From positions 1 to 64,000 of the forward strand of contig JAJTBS010000002.1 of assembly GCA_021286765.1 (NCBI GenBank): DNA of 64,000 bases, read 5' to 3'. The position numbers and the translations under genes are program-made. Of this stretch, positions 43,166 to 54,150 are shown in pieces. This DNA is from Holophagaceae bacterium (GTDB taxonomy: Bacteria > Acidobacteriota > Holophagae > Holophagales > Holophagaceae). Each line of letters starts with the position of its first letter. The stretch's first letter is position 1. Below the pieces are notes generated by a model. The model was not told the DNA's origin. It ran no database searches and saw nothing but the letters and a program-made list of their open reading frames with translations.

Positions 43166-43636
43166 ATGGCTCGTCGCAATGCACCCGCCAAGCGTGAGAT
43201 CCTCCCGGATCCCGTCTACAACAGCCTCACCGTCTCCAAGTTCGTGAACATCCTCATGGAGCGCGGCAAGAAGGCCACCGCCGAGCGCATCCTCTACGGA
43301 GCGCTCGAGATCGTCGCCAAGAAGTCCGGCGAAGAGGCGCTGGAGGCCTTCCAGAAGGCTCTCAACAACATCAAGCCCTCGGTGGAAGTGAAATCCCGTC
43401 GCGTGGGCGGCGCCACCTACCAGGTGCCCGTGGAGGTTCCCCAGAACCGCCGCCAGTCCCTGGCCATGCGCTGGCTGAAGACATACTCCGCCTCCCGCGG
43501 CGAGCGCACCATGCGCGACAAGCTGGCCGGCGAGATCCTGGATGCCATGAACTTCCGTGGCGCTTCGATCAAGAAAAAGGACGACGTCCACAAGATGGCC
43601 GAAGCCAACAAGGCCTTCGCGCACTTCCGCTGGTAG
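43166..43636 (+). CDS. rpsG: 30S ribosomal protein S7
   Basis: S7 nucleates the 30S head and is the operon's usual translational repressor in other bacteria. The 156-residue product has [37 protein letters not shown] and the tail helix MADAN-like segment [20 protein letters not shown] lies upstream of ATG 43166. A hairpin separates it from fusA. Confidence 0.97.
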   Translation: MARRNAPAKREILPDPVYNSLTVSKFVNILMERGKKATAERILYGALEIVAKKSGEEALEAFQKALNNIKPSVEVKSRRVGGATYQVPVEVPQNRRQSLAMRWLKTYSASRGERTMRDKLAGEILDAMNFRGASIKKKDDVHKMAEANKAFAHFRW

Positions 43637-43650
43637 CAGCCCATCTGACC

Positions 43651-43681
43651 GGAAGGAGCCGCCTCCTGGGCGGCTCCTTCC
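43651..43681 (+). terminator. hairpin between rpsG and fusA
   Basis: A 13-bp perfect stem, GGAAGGAGCCGCC (43651-43663) with GGCGGCTCCTTCC (43669-43681), has a 5-nt loop and no good T-run. It may be an attenuator or a processing/stabilising structure that lowers fusA relative to rpsL-rpsG, since fusA follows 63 nt later with no evident promoter. Confidence 0.6.
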
Positions 43682-43744
43682 GCGAAGGTCTTTGAAGAAG
43701 CAGTCCCGACTCCGATTCCGTATTGATCCTTTCAGGAGGCCGCT

Positions 43745-45853
<2,109 letters not shown>

Positions 45854-45857
45854 CGTA

Positions 45858-45889
45858 GCGGGGGTTCCGCGCTGCGCGCACACCCCCGC
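45858..45889 (+). repeat. 3'-UTR hairpin repeat, copy 4 (after fusA)
   Basis: This 32-nt element starts 5 nt after the fusA stop in the same orientation. Outer arms GCGGGGG and CCCCCGC differ from the CCGGGGG/CCCCCGG of copies 1 and 3 by a compensatory G-C swap at the end pair. Inner hairpin is GCGC-TGC-GCGC. Confidence 0.8.
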
Positions 45890-46061
45890 TGCTCGGCCCG
45901 GCGAAGTCGGTCGTCGCAGCAAGCAATGCCAGTCATTTCTGCTTTACCTGCTTTTCTAGCCCCTCTGGGGTGAGGTCGTCACTCGAACCGCAAGGTTGCC
46001 GGGCCTCTTGATCCAACCGCTTCCGCCCACGGGTGGTCGTGCGTTCTTCTCAAAATAGCCG

Positions 46062-46089
46062 TTGTGTTTCCAGCGGCTTTTGTTATGCT
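46062..46089 (+). promoter_or_regulatory. candidate S10 operon promoter
   Basis: TTGTGT (46062-46067) and TATGCT (46084-46089) are 16 nt apart. The leader of about 80 nt contains GTCCC-tgtcgtt-GGGAC (46100-46116) and ACGTC-TATG-GACGT (46142-46155) hairpins, which could be targets for r-protein feedback (L4 in E. coli). No conserved L4-leader shape is recognised. Confidence 0.5.
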
Positions 46090-46178
46090 GATCAGCCCTG
46101 TCCCTGTCGTTGGGACGGATTTACATGGGCGGTCAGCGCCCCACGTCTATGGACGTTCAGCGTCCCAATGGAGTGAGC

Positions 46179-46505
46179 ATGAAAGACAACATCCGCATCC
46201 GTTTGCGTGCCTTCGACCACCGTCTGCTCGACCAGAGCACCCGCGAGATCGTGGACACCGCCAAGCGCACGGGCGCCTCGGTGGCTGGGCCCATCCCCCT
46301 CCCCACCCGGACGAACAAGTACACCGTGAACCGTTCCCCCCACGTGGACAAGAAGAGCCGGGACCAGTTCGAGATCCGCACGCACAAGCGGCTCCTCGAC
46401 ATCCTGAATCCGACTCAGAACACCGTGGACACCCTCATGCGCCTGGACCTGCCCGCTGGCGTCGACGTGGAGATCAAGGTCTTCAGCCGTCAGGGCAACA
46501 GGTAG
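46179..46505 (+). CDS. rpsJ: 30S ribosomal protein S10
   Basis: S10 sits in the 30S head and also joins NusB in antitermination. The 108-residue product starts [20 protein letters not shown] and contains [29 protein letters not shown], all family landmarks. ATG 46179 fits the family start and has a GAGTGAG site just before it. It heads the S10 operon, 14 nt before rplC. Confidence 0.97.
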   Translation: MKDNIRIRLRAFDHRLLDQSTREIVDTAKRTGASVAGPIPLPTRTNKYTVNRSPHVDKKSRDQFEIRTHKRLLDILNPTQNTVDTLMRLDLPAGVDVEIKVFSRQGNR

Positions 46506-46519
46506 AGGGGGGAGAGACC

Positions 46520-47146
46520 ATGTCCAAAGGAATCATCGGCAAGAAGCTGGGGATGACCCAGATCTTCAATGAGCAGGGCCAGATCGTCCCCGTGACGGTC
46601 ATCCAGGCCGGTCCCTGCGTCGTCGTCCAGCGCAAGACCTCCGCCAAGGATGGCTATGAGGCCGTCCAGATCGGCTTCGTGGATCCCACCGGCGGCAAGC
46701 GCGCCAGCAAGGCCGAGAAGGGCCACTGCGAGAAGCAGGGCGTGGCTCCCGTCCGCGTGCTCCGCGAGATCAAGGTCGACGCGGCGGACGCCTCCAAGCC
46801 CGGCGACAGTGTCCTGGCCAGCGCCTTCGAGGCGAAGTCCAAGGTCAACGTCACCGGCATCAGCAAGGGCAAGGGCTTCGCCGGCGTCATCAAGCGGCAC
46901 CACTTCGCCGGCGGCCGTGCGACCCACGGCTCCATGTTCCACCGCGCGCCTGGCTCCATCGGCCAGTCCAGCTACCCCAGCCGCGTCTTCCCCGGCATGA
47001 AGATGGCCGGCCACATGGGCGATGCCCAGGTGACCGTGCGCAACCTGGAGATCGCCAAGGTGGACGTCGAGAACAACCTGCTGCTCATCAAGGGCGCCGT
47101 CCCCGGCCCCAAGGGTGGGTACATCGTCATCAAGCAGGAGGCCTAG
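46520..47146 (+). CDS. rplC: 50S ribosomal protein L3
   Basis: L3 is an early large-subunit assembly protein with a loop reaching the peptidyl-transferase centre. The 208-residue product begins MSKGIIGKKLGMTQIF and contains GKGFAGVIKRHHF, RATHGSMFHRAPGSIG and GVPG-like NLLLIKGAVPGPKG. GGGGGAGAG lies upstream of ATG 46520. rplD follows after 1 nt. Confidence 0.97.
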   Translation: MSKGIIGKKLGMTQIFNEQGQIVPVTVIQAGPCVVVQRKTSAKDGYEAVQIGFVDPTGGKRASKAEKGHCEKQGVAPVRVLREIKVDAADASKPGDSVLASAFEAKSKVNVTGISKGKGFAGVIKRHHFAGGRATHGSMFHRAPGSIGQSSYPSRVFPGMKMAGHMGDAQVTVRNLEIAKVDVENNLLLIKGAVPGPKGGYIVIKQEA

Positions 47147-47147
47147 G

Positions 47148-47783
47148 ATGGCAGCGTTCCAGCACCCCGTCGTCAACCTCGAGAACAAGCCTGCGGGCAC
47201 CGTTGATCTGCTGCCCGAAGTGTTCAAGCTCGAAGACCTGAACCAGCACCTGATCTGGGAGGCGGTCCGCCACTTCCTGGCCCGGCGTCGCGCCGGCACG
47301 GCCAAGACCAAGGACAAGTGGGAAGTCAGCGGCTCCGGCAAGAAGCTCTGGAAGCAGAAGGGCACCGGCCGCGCCCGCGTGGGCTCCATCCGCAGCCCGC
47401 TGTGGAAGGGCGGCGGCACCACCCACGGTCCGCACCCCCGTTCCTATGATTACGCGTTCCCCAAGAAGGCCCGTCGCGCGGCTCTGCGCAACGCCCTCTC
47501 CGCCAAGCTGGCCAGCGGCCAGATGCTGGTGGTCGAGAACTGGGACGTGACTTCGCACAAGACCAAGTCCCTCGTCCAGACCCTCGGCAAGCTCGGCGTC
47601 ACCGGTTCGGCCCTCCTGGTCGGCACCGAGGCCAGCGAGAAGCTCGCGCTGGCCGCCGGCAACAATCCGAAGCTGCAGACCGTCGAGAGCCTGGGCGTGA
47701 ATGTCTATGAGCTCCTCAAGTACGACCAGGTGATCTTCTCCAAGGAAGCCGTCCTGGCCCTCCAGGAGGTTGTGAAGCCATGA
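47148..47783 (+). CDS. rplD: 50S ribosomal protein L4
   Basis: L4 lines the exit tunnel and represses the S10 operon in E. coli. The 211-residue product has the conserved extended loop with KLWKQKGTGRARVGSIRSPLWKGGG and later LVVENWDV and the C-terminal helices. It starts 1 nt after rplC and overlaps rplW by 4 nt (ATGA). No resistance change can be inferred at the macrolide-linked loop by eye. Confidence 0.96.
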   Translation: MAAFQHPVVNLENKPAGTVDLLPEVFKLEDLNQHLIWEAVRHFLARRRAGTAKTKDKWEVSGSGKKLWKQKGTGRARVGSIRSPLWKGGGTTHGPHPRSYDYAFPKKARRAALRNALSAKLASGQMLVVENWDVTSHKTKSLVQTLGKLGVTGSALLVGTEASEKLALAAGNNPKLQTVESLGVNVYELLKYDQVIFSKEAVLALQEVVKP

Positions 47784-48055
47784 CCAAGATCTTTGACGTG
47801 ATCCGCAAGCCTCTTCTCACCGAGAAGGGCCAGATCCTGCGCGAGAAGAACATCCAGGTGTTCGAGGTGGCCACTTGGGCCACCAAGCACCAGATCAAGG
47901 AAGCTGTGGAGCTCCTGCTCCAGTCCAAGGTGAAGGCCATCCGCACCGTGCGGATCCCCAGCCGGACCAAGCGCCTGGGCCGCTTTGTCGGGACCTCCAA
48001 TCCCCGCAAGAAGGCCTATGTTGAACTCGCCGAGGGCGCTCCCGCGTCCGAATAA
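47780..48055 (+). CDS. rplW: 50S ribosomal protein L23
   Basis: L23 frames the exit tunnel mouth and docks SRP and trigger factor. The 91-residue product is slightly short but carries VIRKPLLTEKGQIL, FEVATWATKHQIKEAVE and VRTVRIPSR-like VKAIRTVRIPSR. It is coupled to rplD by an ATGA overlap; an 83-nt gap without strong structure precedes rplB. Confidence 0.95.
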   Translation: MTKIFDVIRKPLLTEKGQILREKNIQVFEVATWATKHQIKEAVELLLQSKVKAIRTVRIPSRTKRLGRFVGTSNPRKKAYVELAEGAPASE

Positions 48056-48138
48056 GGCGAATTCAATTCACTCCGGCGGACGGAAAAGCTTTGCCCACTA
48101 TCGCCCGCCCCTTTCAACCCTGAGGCAAGAGGACAACC

Positions 48139-48960
48139 ATGAGCATCAAGCAGCTCAAGCCCACGACCCCCGGTCAGCGCGGCATGTCCAAGTTCGGCTT
48201 CGAGGAAATCACCACGGACACGCCTGAGCGTTCGTTGATTGCCAAGAGGAACCGCACTGGAGGCCGCTCCAACACCGGGCGGATCACCACCCGCCACATC
48301 GGCGGTGGCCACAAGCGCCAGTACCGCATCATCGACTTCAAGCGCAACAAGCTCGAAGTCCCCGCGAAGGTCGCGACCATCGAGTACGACCCCAACCGTA
48401 CCGCCCGCATCGCCCTGCTGGTCTACGCCGACGGCGAGAAGCGCTACATCCTGGCCCCCGATGGCCTGGAAGTGGGCCGCACCGTGGTGGCCGGCAAGAA
48501 CGCCGACATCCTGGTGGGCAACGCGCTACCCCTGCGGAACATTCCGGTCGGTAATACCGTCCACAACATCGAGATGAAGCCCGGCAAGGGCGGCCAGATC
48601 GCCCGCGCCGCTGGCACCTTCGCCCAGCTCGTGGCCAAGGAAGACGACTACGCCCAGCTCCGCATGCCCTCCGGCGAGATCCGCAAGATCCACCTGGACT
48701 GCTACGCGACCATCGGCACCGTCGGCAACCTGCAGCACGAGAACATCCAGATCGGCAAGGCCGGCCGCACCCGCTGGAAGGGCATCCGCCCGACCGTCCG
48801 CGGCGTGGTCATGAACCCCGTCGACCACCCGCATGGTGGCGGCGAAGGCCGCACCTCCGGTGGCCGTCACCCTGTGACGCCCTGGGGCCAGCCGACTCGC
48901 GGATACAAGACCCGTGGCAACCGTCGCACGGACAAGTTCATCGTCAAGCGGATCAACTAG
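48139..48960 (+). CDS. rplB: 50S ribosomal protein L2
   Basis: L2 is essential for subunit joining and peptidyl transfer. The 273-residue product is full length, with [49 protein letters not shown] and [14 protein letters not shown], which holds the conserved His of the peptidyl-transferase region. AAGAGGACAACC lies before ATG 48139. Confidence 0.97.
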   Translation: MSIKQLKPTTPGQRGMSKFGFEEITTDTPERSLIAKRNRTGGRSNTGRITTRHIGGGHKRQYRIIDFKRNKLEVPAKVATIEYDPNRTARIALLVYADGEKRYILAPDGLEVGRTVVAGKNADILVGNALPLRNIPVGNTVHNIEMKPGKGGQIARAAGTFAQLVAKEDDYAQLRMPSGEIRKIHLDCYATIGTVGNLQHENIQIGKAGRTRWKGIRPTVRGVVMNPVDHPHGGGEGRTSGGRHPVTPWGQPTRGYKTRGNRRTDKFIVKRIN

Positions 48961-48971
48961 GAGACACGACA

Positions 48972-49256
48972 ATGGCACGATCCCTGAAAAAAGGCCCGTT
49001 CATTGACGCCCACCTCCAGAAGAAGGTGGAAGTCGCCTCGGCCGCCAACGACAAGCGCGTGATCAAGACCTGGTCCCGCCGGTCGACGGTCGTCCCGCAG
49101 ATGATCGGACTGACCCTCGCCGTGCACAACGGCAACAAGTTCATTCCTGTGTATGTCACCGAGAACATGATCGGCCACAAGCTGGGCGAATTCGCCCTGA
49201 CCCGCACCTTCAAGGGTCACGCTGGCAAGGCCGACACCAAGGCGAAGGGGAAGTAG
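48972..49256 (+). CDS. rpsS: 30S ribosomal protein S19
   Basis: S19 is in the 30S head and contacts the A-site finger of 23S rRNA. The 94-residue product begins [20 protein letters not shown] and has [18 protein letters not shown] and the C-terminal [16 protein letters not shown]. It lies 11 nt after rplB and 2 nt before rplV, as usual. Confidence 0.97.
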   Translation: MARSLKKGPFIDAHLQKKVEVASAANDKRVIKTWSRRSTVVPQMIGLTLAVHNGNKFIPVYVTENMIGHKLGEFALTRTFKGHAGKADTKAKGK

Positions 49257-49258
49257 CG

Positions 49259-49615
49259 ATGGCTGATATCGTTTCCAGCGCCACCGTTCGCCACCTGCGC
49301 GGCTCGGCCCAGAAGGCCCGCCTCGTGGTGGACCTGATCCGCGGCAAGCACGTCGGCGAGGCCCAGTGGGTGCTCGCGCAGGCCAAGAAGTACGCCGCCG
49401 CTCCCATCCGCAAGCTGCTTGATTCCGCCGTGGCCAATGCCATCGACAAGAATCCCTCCGTCAATCCGGACCAGCTTCTGGTGCAGACCGCGTTCGTGGA
49501 CGAAGGCTTCCGCATGAAGCGCGTCCGCCCTGCGCCCATGGGTCGTGCCTATCGGGTCCAGAAGCGCACCTGCCACATCACCATCCAGCTCGCATCCGCG
49601 GCCGGGGAGGAGTAG
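49259..49615 (+). CDS. rplV: 50S ribosomal protein L22
   Basis: L22 extends a beta-hairpin into the exit tunnel. The 118-residue product has [32 protein letters not shown], and the tunnel hairpin [19 protein letters not shown] with no visible loop deletion. It starts 2 nt after rpsS and ends 2 nt before rpsC. Confidence 0.97.
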   Translation: MADIVSSATVRHLRGSAQKARLVVDLIRGKHVGEAQWVLAQAKKYAAAPIRKLLDSAVANAIDKNPSVNPDQLLVQTAFVDEGFRMKRVRPAPMGRAYRVQKRTCHITIQLASAAGEE

Positions 49616-49617
49616 TC

Positions 49618-50265
49618 ATGGGTCAGAAGGTCCACCCGTACGGGTTCCGTCTCATCTACCAGAAGAACTGGCACAGCAAGTGGTTCTCCAAGCGGGACTA
49701 CGCCATGTTGCTTCATGAGGACATCAAGCTTCGCCGCGAACTGAAGAAGCAGCTGCACAGCCTCAATGCGATGATCTCGAAGATCGACATCGAGCGCGCC
49801 GCCGACAAGGTCACCGTCCGCATCTACACTGCCCGCCCCGGCATCGTCATCGGCCGCAAAGGCGCGGAGATCGACAAGCTGCGCGAAGACCTCCAGAAGC
49901 GCCTGAACCGCCCCGTGTCCGTCGACATCCAGGAGATCAAGAAGCCTGAGGTCGATGCCCAGCTCGTGGCCGAGGGCGTCGCCCAGCAGCTCGAGCGCCG
50001 CATCGCCTTCCGCCGCGCCATGCGCAAGGCGGAGGAGGCCGCGATCCGCTTCGGCGCCAAGGGCTTCAAGATCAAGGTCTCCGGCCGCCTGAACGGCGCC
50101 GAGATCGCCCGGACCGAGGACTACCTCTCCGGCCAGATGCCCCTGCAGACCATCCGCGCGGGCGTTGACTACGGTTTTGCCGAGGCCCACACGACCTACG
50201 GGATCATCGGCATTAAGGTCTGGGTGAACCTGGGTGACCTGGTCGCCGAGACCGTGAAGCGCTGA
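49618..50265 (+). CDS. rpsC: 30S ribosomal protein S3
   Basis: S3 forms part of the mRNA entry channel and helicase. The 215-residue product starts [18 protein letters not shown] and contains the KH domain ([20 protein letters not shown]) and C-terminal [14 protein letters not shown]. Length is normal. It follows rplV by 2 nt, and rplP starts 9 nt later. Confidence 0.97.
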   Translation: MGQKVHPYGFRLIYQKNWHSKWFSKRDYAMLLHEDIKLRRELKKQLHSLNAMISKIDIERAADKVTVRIYTARPGIVIGRKGAEIDKLREDLQKRLNRPVSVDIQEIKKPEVDAQLVAEGVAQQLERRIAFRRAMRKAEEAAIRFGAKGFKIKVSGRLNGAEIARTEDYLSGQMPLQTIRAGVDYGFAEAHTTYGIIGIKVWVNLGDLVAETVKR

Positions 50266-50274
50266 GGTGAATCC

Positions 50275-50694
50275 ATGTTGATGCCCAAGAAGGTCAAGAA
50301 CCGCAAAGTCCAGAAGGGCCGCACCCGCGGCATCGCCACCCGCGGCAACGATCTCGCCTTCGGCGATTTCGGCCTCAAGGCGATGGAGCACTGCTGGCTC
50401 ACCAACCGTGAGATCGAAGCCGCCCGTATCGCCATGACCCGCCACATCAAGCGCGGCGGCAAGATCTGGATCCGCATTTTCCCCGATCGTCCCACCACCT
50501 CCAAGCCCGCGGAAACTCGCATGGGCTCCGGCAAGGGGGCTCCGGACGGCTGGGTGGCGGTGATCCGCCCCGGACGCATCCTCTTCGAGATGGAAGGCGT
50601 CACCGAGGAGATCGCGCGCGAGGCCCTGCGCCTGGCCCAGATGAAGCTGTCCGTGGCGTCCGAGTTCATCACCCGCACGCCGCCGGAGGAGTGA
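50275..50694 (+). CDS. rplP: 50S ribosomal protein L16
   Basis: L16 helps position A-site tRNA. The 139-residue product starts [19 protein letters not shown], the family N-terminus, so ATG 50275 was preferred to ATG 50281. Conserved [20 protein letters not shown] and the Arg-rich start are present. It is 5 nt before rpmC. Confidence 0.97.
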   Translation: MLMPKKVKNRKVQKGRTRGIATRGNDLAFGDFGLKAMEHCWLTNREIEAARIAMTRHIKRGGKIWIRIFPDRPTTSKPAETRMGSGKGAPDGWVAVIRPGRILFEMEGVTEEIAREALRLAQMKLSVASEFITRTPPEE

Positions 50695-50699
50695 GAGCC

Positions 50700-50900
50700 A
50701 TGACCAAGAAGAACCCCTTTTCCGATTTGACCGGCAAGAGCGTCGAGGAACTCGCGCAGCTGGAGGCCGAACTGGCCGCCAAGCGCTTCACCCTCCGCTT
50801 CCAGCACGCCGTGGGCCAGGTCGAGAACACCGCCGAGATCCGCAAGACTCGCCGTGAGCTCGCCCGTGTCAAAACCGCCCTGGCTACCAAGCTGGCCTAG
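50700..50900 (+). CDS. rpmC: 50S ribosomal protein L29
   Basis: L29 is beside the tunnel exit. The 66-residue product has the two-helix pattern [39 protein letters not shown] and ARVKT. ATG 50700 has GGAGGA 10 nt upstream; an in-frame GTG at 50691 is too close to that site. Confidence 0.94.
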   Translation: MTKKNPFSDLTGKSVEELAQLEAELAAKRFTLRFQHAVGQVENTAEIRKTRRELARVKTALATKLA

Positions 50901-50908
50901 GAGATCCC

Positions 50909-51166
50909 ATGAGCCTCGAAAACAAGATGACCCGTAACGGCGTGGTGGTCTCCAACAAGGCCGACAAGACCGTGGTGGTGAAGGTGGAGCGCAAGTTCCA
51001 GCACCCGCTCTACCACCGCACCGTCAAGCAGACCGCCAAGTTCATGGCCCACGACGAGACCAACGCCTGCTCCATCGGCGACGTGGTCAAGATCGTGGAG
51101 ACCCGCCCCCTTTCCAAGCGCAAGCGCTGGGCCGTCCTCGAGATCGTCCAGAAGGCCGGCGAGTAA
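50909..51166 (+). CDS. rpsQ: 30S ribosomal protein S17
   Basis: S17 is an OB-fold 16S rRNA-binding protein. The 85-residue product has [38 protein letters not shown] and [16 protein letters not shown]. It follows rpmC by 8 nt and ends the classical S10 operon part. Confidence 0.96.
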   Translation: MSLENKMTRNGVVVSNKADKTVVVKVERKFQHPLYHRTVKQTAKFMAHDETNACSIGDVVKIVETRPLSKRKRWAVLEIVQKAGE

Positions 51167-51175
51167 GGAGCTCCA

Positions 51176-51544
51176 ATGATCCAGATGGGAACCATGCTCA
51201 CCGTCGCCGACAACTCCGGCGCCAAGAAGATCTGCTGCATCCTGCCCCTGGGCGGCGGTGTGGGCAAGATCGCCCAGCTTGGCGACGTGATCACCGCCTC
51301 CGTCAAGGAAGCGATCCCCGGCGGCACCGTCAAGAAGAAGGCTGTCGTCCAGGCCGTGATCGTCCGCCAGCGCAAGGCCTACCGCCGCAAGGATGGCTCG
51401 TACATCCGCTTCGACGAGAACGCCGCCGTCATCATCAAGAAGGATGGCGAGCCCGTCGGCACCCGCGTGTTCGGCCCCGTGGCCCGCGAACTGCGCGAGC
51501 GGAAGTACATGAAGATCGTCTCCCTCGCCCCTGAGGTGCTGTAA
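51176..51544 (+). CDS. rplN: 50S ribosomal protein L14
   Basis: L14 forms an intersubunit bridge and is the RsfS target. The 122-residue product starts [18 protein letters not shown] and contains [28 protein letters not shown] segment and a C-terminal REKYMKI-like [15 protein letters not shown]. It opens the spc operon part. Its TAA overlaps rplX ATG by one base. Confidence 0.97.
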   Translation: MIQMGTMLTVADNSGAKKICCILPLGGGVGKIAQLGDVITASVKEAIPGGTVKKKAVVQAVIVRQRKAYRRKDGSYIRFDENAAVIIKKDGEPVGTRVFGPVARELRERKYMKIVSLAPEVL

Positions 51545-51822
51545 TGGAAGCCACCACCACCAAAATGAAGCTCAAGAAGGGCGACCAGGTCGTCGTCATC
51601 GCCGGCAAGGAAAAGGGCAAGACGGGCACCGTCACCAAGGTCAGCCCGGCCTCCAACCGCGTCGTCGTGGCCGGCCTCAACATCATCAAGAAGGCCACCA
51701 AGCCCAACCCCCAGACCGGTGAGGGCGGCGGCATCGTCGAAAAGGAAGCGTCCATCCACGCCTCCAACGTGATGCTCCTCGACCCCAAGACCGGCAAGGG
51801 CACCCGCAAGCGCCCCCAGTAA
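51544..51822 (+). CDS. rplX: 50S ribosomal protein L24
   Basis: L24 starts large-subunit assembly. The 92-residue product has a short N-terminal extension (MEATTTK) before the KOW motif [20 protein letters not shown], then [11 protein letters not shown] and the [20 protein letters not shown] tail. It is coupled to rplN; an unusually long 187-nt gap with hairpins follows before rplE. Confidence 0.96.
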   Translation: MEATTTKMKLKKGDQVVVIAGKEKGKTGTVTKVSPASNRVVVAGLNIIKKATKPNPQTGEGGGIVEKEASIHASNVMLLDPKTGKGTRKRPQ

Positions 51823-51830
51823 ATCGCTTT

Positions 51831-51882
51831 CCATCCTCCCGCTTTCGTGGGAGGATGGTCGTTCTGTCTCGTGCGCGGGACA
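51831..51882 (+). promoter_or_regulatory. paired hairpins in the rplX-rplE gap
   Basis: CCATCCTCCC (51831-51840) pairs perfectly with GGGAGGATGG (51849-51858). A second stem, TGTCTCG with CGGGACA, follows near 51865-51882. They interrupt an otherwise tight r-protein operon and could be an attenuator, RNase processing site or feedback target (S8 acts near rplE in E. coli). No U-run follows either stem. Confidence 0.5.
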
Positions 51883-52009
51883 GGCATCCACGGCGCATCC
51901 TGCGCCATGACAACCGAGGTTGGGGGGAAACGGGCCGGACCGCCGTCCCAAGCCCCCCCGCTCTCCCGAACCCCTGGGGCATAGCCGCCCCTCGGAAATG
52001 GAGGAATCC

Positions 52010-52573
52010 ATGACTGCCACGCAAGGCCACGCGGAGCCCCGCGTCAAGGCTCGCTACCACCAGGAGGTGGTGTCGAAGCTCAAGGAGGAGTTCGCCTTCT
52101 CTTCCGCCATGCAGGTGCCCCGCCTGCAGAAGATCGTCATCAACATGGGCGTCGGCGACGCCATCCAGAACATCAAGGTGCTGGATGTGGCTGTTGACGA
52201 GCTCACCGCCATCGCCGGCCAGAAGGCCGTGGTCCGCAAGGCCAAGAAGAGCGTCGCCCAGTTCAAGCTGCGCGCCGGCATGCCCATCGCCTGCATGGTG
52301 ACCCTGCGCGGGCCCCGCATGTGGGAGTTCTTCGACCGCCTGGTGACCCTGTCCCTGCCCCGCGTCCGCGATTTCCGCGGCGTGCCCACCAAGTCCTTCG
52401 ATGGCCGCGGCAACTACACCCTGGGCCTCAAGGACCAGCTGATCTTCCAGGAGATCGACTACTCCAAGGTGGACAAGATGAAGGGCATGAACATCACGTT
52501 CGTGACCACCGCCGCCAACGACGCCGAAGCGAGGGCCCTGCTGGCCCACCTCGGTATGCCCTTCCGCAAATAG
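52010..52573 (+). CDS. rplE: 50S ribosomal protein L5
   Basis: L5 binds 5S rRNA and P-site tRNA. The 187-residue product has [20 protein letters not shown] at its start (a slightly extended N-terminus), [39 protein letters not shown] and [21 protein letters not shown] 52010 has GGAGG 8 nt upstream and fits the family start. Confidence 0.97.
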   Translation: MTATQGHAEPRVKARYHQEVVSKLKEEFAFSSAMQVPRLQKIVINMGVGDAIQNIKVLDVAVDELTAIAGQKAVVRKAKKSVAQFKLRAGMPIACMVTLRGPRMWEFFDRLVTLSLPRVRDFRGVPTKSFDGRGNYTLGLKDQLIFQEIDYSKVDKMKGMNITFVTTAANDAEARALLAHLGMPFRK

Positions 52574-52590
52574 CCAAGGAGATCATACCG

Positions 52591-52776
52591 ATGGCCAAGA
52601 TTTCCAAGATCGTCAAGGATTCGCGCAAGCCGAAGTTCTCGACCCAGCACCGCAATCGTTGCAAGTGCTGCGGCCGGCCCCGGGGCTACATGCGCAAGTT
52701 TGAACTTTGCCGTCTGTGCTTCCGCAAGTTCGCCCTCAATGGCGAGCTGCCGGGCGTCCAGAAGAGCAGCTGGTAG
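52591..52776 (+). CDS. rpsN: 30S ribosomal protein S14, zinc-binding type
   Basis: The 61-residue product is the short type Z form: [19 protein letters not shown], the zinc ligands CKCC and CRLC (a CxxC...CxxC pair), and [10 protein letters not shown] at the end. AAGGAG lies 7-12 nt upstream of ATG 52591. It is in the normal place between rplE and rpsH. No cysteine-free paralogue is visible. Confidence 0.96.
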   Translation: MAKISKIVKDSRKPKFSTQHRNRCKCCGRPRGYMRKFELCRLCFRKFALNGELPGVQKSSW

Positions 52777-52788
52777 GAGAGGGGACCC

Positions 52789-53184
52789 ATGAATACCGAT
52801 CCCATCGCTGATTACCTCACCCGCATCCGGAACGGCATCATGGCCGGTCACGATGCCGTGGTGGTGCCCGCCTCCAAGATCAAGGCCGGCCTTTGCGGCA
52901 TCCTGAAGCAGGAGGGCTACATCCACTCCTTCAAGCAGGTCGAGCATGAGGGCCGCGAGTACCTCATCGTCAACCTGAAATATGTGAAGGATAAGGAGAA
53001 CGTGATCCACGGCCTGCGCCGCGTGTCCCGTCCCGGCCTGCGCATCTACACGGGTGCCCAGGACATCACGGACGTCCACGGCGGCCTCGGCATCGCCATC
53101 CTGTCCACCCCGAAGGGTCTCCTGACGGGCAAGGACGCCAAGAAGCAGAACGTCGGCGGCGAAGTCCTCGCCCACGTCTGGTAA
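52789..53184 (+). CDS. rpsH: 30S ribosomal protein S8
   Basis: S8 is an early 30S assembly protein and translational repressor of the spc operon in E. coli. The 131-residue product starts MNTDPIADYLTRIRNGIMAG, has YIHSFKQVEHEGREYL and the C-terminal GLGIAILSTPKGLLTGKDAKK. The 48-nt gap to rplF contains competing hairpins. Confidence 0.97.
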   Translation: MNTDPIADYLTRIRNGIMAGHDAVVVPASKIKAGLCGILKQEGYIHSFKQVEHEGREYLIVNLKYVKDKENVIHGLRRVSRPGLRIYTGAQDITDVHGGLGIAILSTPKGLLTGKDAKKQNVGGEVLAHVW

Positions 53185-53214
53185 CCCATCCTGAAATGGG
53201 CGGAGCCTCCGCCC
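53185..53214 (+). promoter_or_regulatory. alternative hairpins between rpsH and rplF
   Basis: CCCAT (53185-53189) can pair with ATGGG (53196-53200), while GGGCGGA (53198-53204) can pair with TCCGCCC (53208-53214). The two stems share GGG, so they exclude one another, an attenuator-like arrangement directly after the rpsH stop. Confidence 0.35.
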
Positions 53215-53232
53215 TCATCTAAGGAATCACCC

Positions 53233-53769
53233 ATGTCTCGAATCGGAAAGAAGCCCGTGACGCTGCCCAAGGGCGTGAAGGTCACAGTCGCCGGGTCCGA
53301 GGCCGTTGTCGAGGGCGCCAAGGGCAAGCTCAGCTGCCCGATCCCCGCCGGGATCACGCTCGACATCCAGGCCGACTCCGTTGTTCTCTCCCGCGTCAAT
53401 GACGAACCCCAGAACCGGGCCTACCACGGCCTGACCCGGGCCCTGCTCGGCAACGCCGTCACCGGCGTGACCGAGGGCTGGAAGAAGGAACTGGACATCG
53501 TCGGCGTCGGCTACAAGGCCGCCATGGAGGGCGCCAAGCTCAAGCTCGAGCTCGGCTACAGCCACCCCATCAACTACGAGGCCCCCGAGGGCATCCAGAT
53601 GGCCGTGGAAAAGACCACCCACATCGTCGTGACCGGCATCGACCGCCAGCTGGTCGGCCAGGTCGCTGCCGACATCCGGAAGTTCCGCAAGCCCGAGCCT
53701 TACAAGGGCAAGGGCGTCAAGTACACCGGCGAAGTCATCCGCCGCAAGGCCGGCAAGACCGGGAAGTAA
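53233..53769 (+). CDS. rplF: 50S ribosomal protein L6
   Basis: L6 stabilises the sarcin-ricin loop base. The 178-residue product begins MSRIGKKPVTLPKGVKV, has HGLTRALLGNAVTGVTEGW, VDRQ-type GIDRQLVGQVAADIRKFRKP and EPYKGKGVKYTGEVIRRK at the end. AAGGAATCACCC precedes ATG 53233. Confidence 0.97.
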   Translation: MSRIGKKPVTLPKGVKVTVAGSEAVVEGAKGKLSCPIPAGITLDIQADSVVLSRVNDEPQNRAYHGLTRALLGNAVTGVTEGWKKELDIVGVGYKAAMEGAKLKLELGYSHPINYEAPEGIQMAVEKTTHIVVTGIDRQLVGQVAADIRKFRKPEPYKGKGVKYTGEVIRRKAGKTGK

Positions 53770-53778
53770 GGGGAACCC

Positions 53779-54141
53779 ATGGCGAACGACATCCAAATTC
53801 GACGCGACAAGGTCAAGGCCCGCATCCGCGGCCGCGTGAGCGGCACGCCCGAGCGGCCCCGCCTCACCATCTACAAGAGCCTGAAGCGCATCTACGTGCA
53901 GGCGGTGGACGACACCAAGGGCATCACCCTTGCGACTGCCAGCAGCCTGGAGAAGGATCTCCGCGCTTCGCTGAAGAACGGCGCGAACATCGAGGCCGCC
54001 AAGGCCGTCGGCGCCAGCATCGCCGCTCGCCTGAAGGAGAAGGGCATCACTTCGGTGGTGTTCGACCGGAACGGCTACGTCTACCACGGCCGCGTCAAGG
54101 CGCTGGCCGACAGCGCCCGCGAAGCCGGGCTTCAGTTCTAG
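53779..54141 (+). CDS. rplR: 50S ribosomal protein L18
   Basis: L18 binds 5S rRNA with L5. The 120-residue product has [20 protein letters not shown] (family RL.V.RS...IYAQ.IDD pattern), [17 protein letters not shown] and [20 protein letters not shown]. It is 9 nt after rplF and 9 nt before rpsE. Confidence 0.96.
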   Translation: MANDIQIRRDKVKARIRGRVSGTPERPRLTIYKSLKRIYVQAVDDTKGITLATASSLEKDLRASLKNGANIEAAKAVGASIAARLKEKGITSVVFDRNGYVYHGRVKALADSAREAGLQF

Positions 54142-54150
54142 GGGATGACC

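Larger units (their letters stand above)
45854..46178 (+). other. intergenic region fusA-rpsJ
   Basis: This 325-nt gap holds a repeat hairpin (copy 4), then mostly unremarkable sequence, a promoter match at 46062-46089 and two small leader hairpins before rpsJ. The tuf gene normally found here is absent. Confidence 0.7.
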
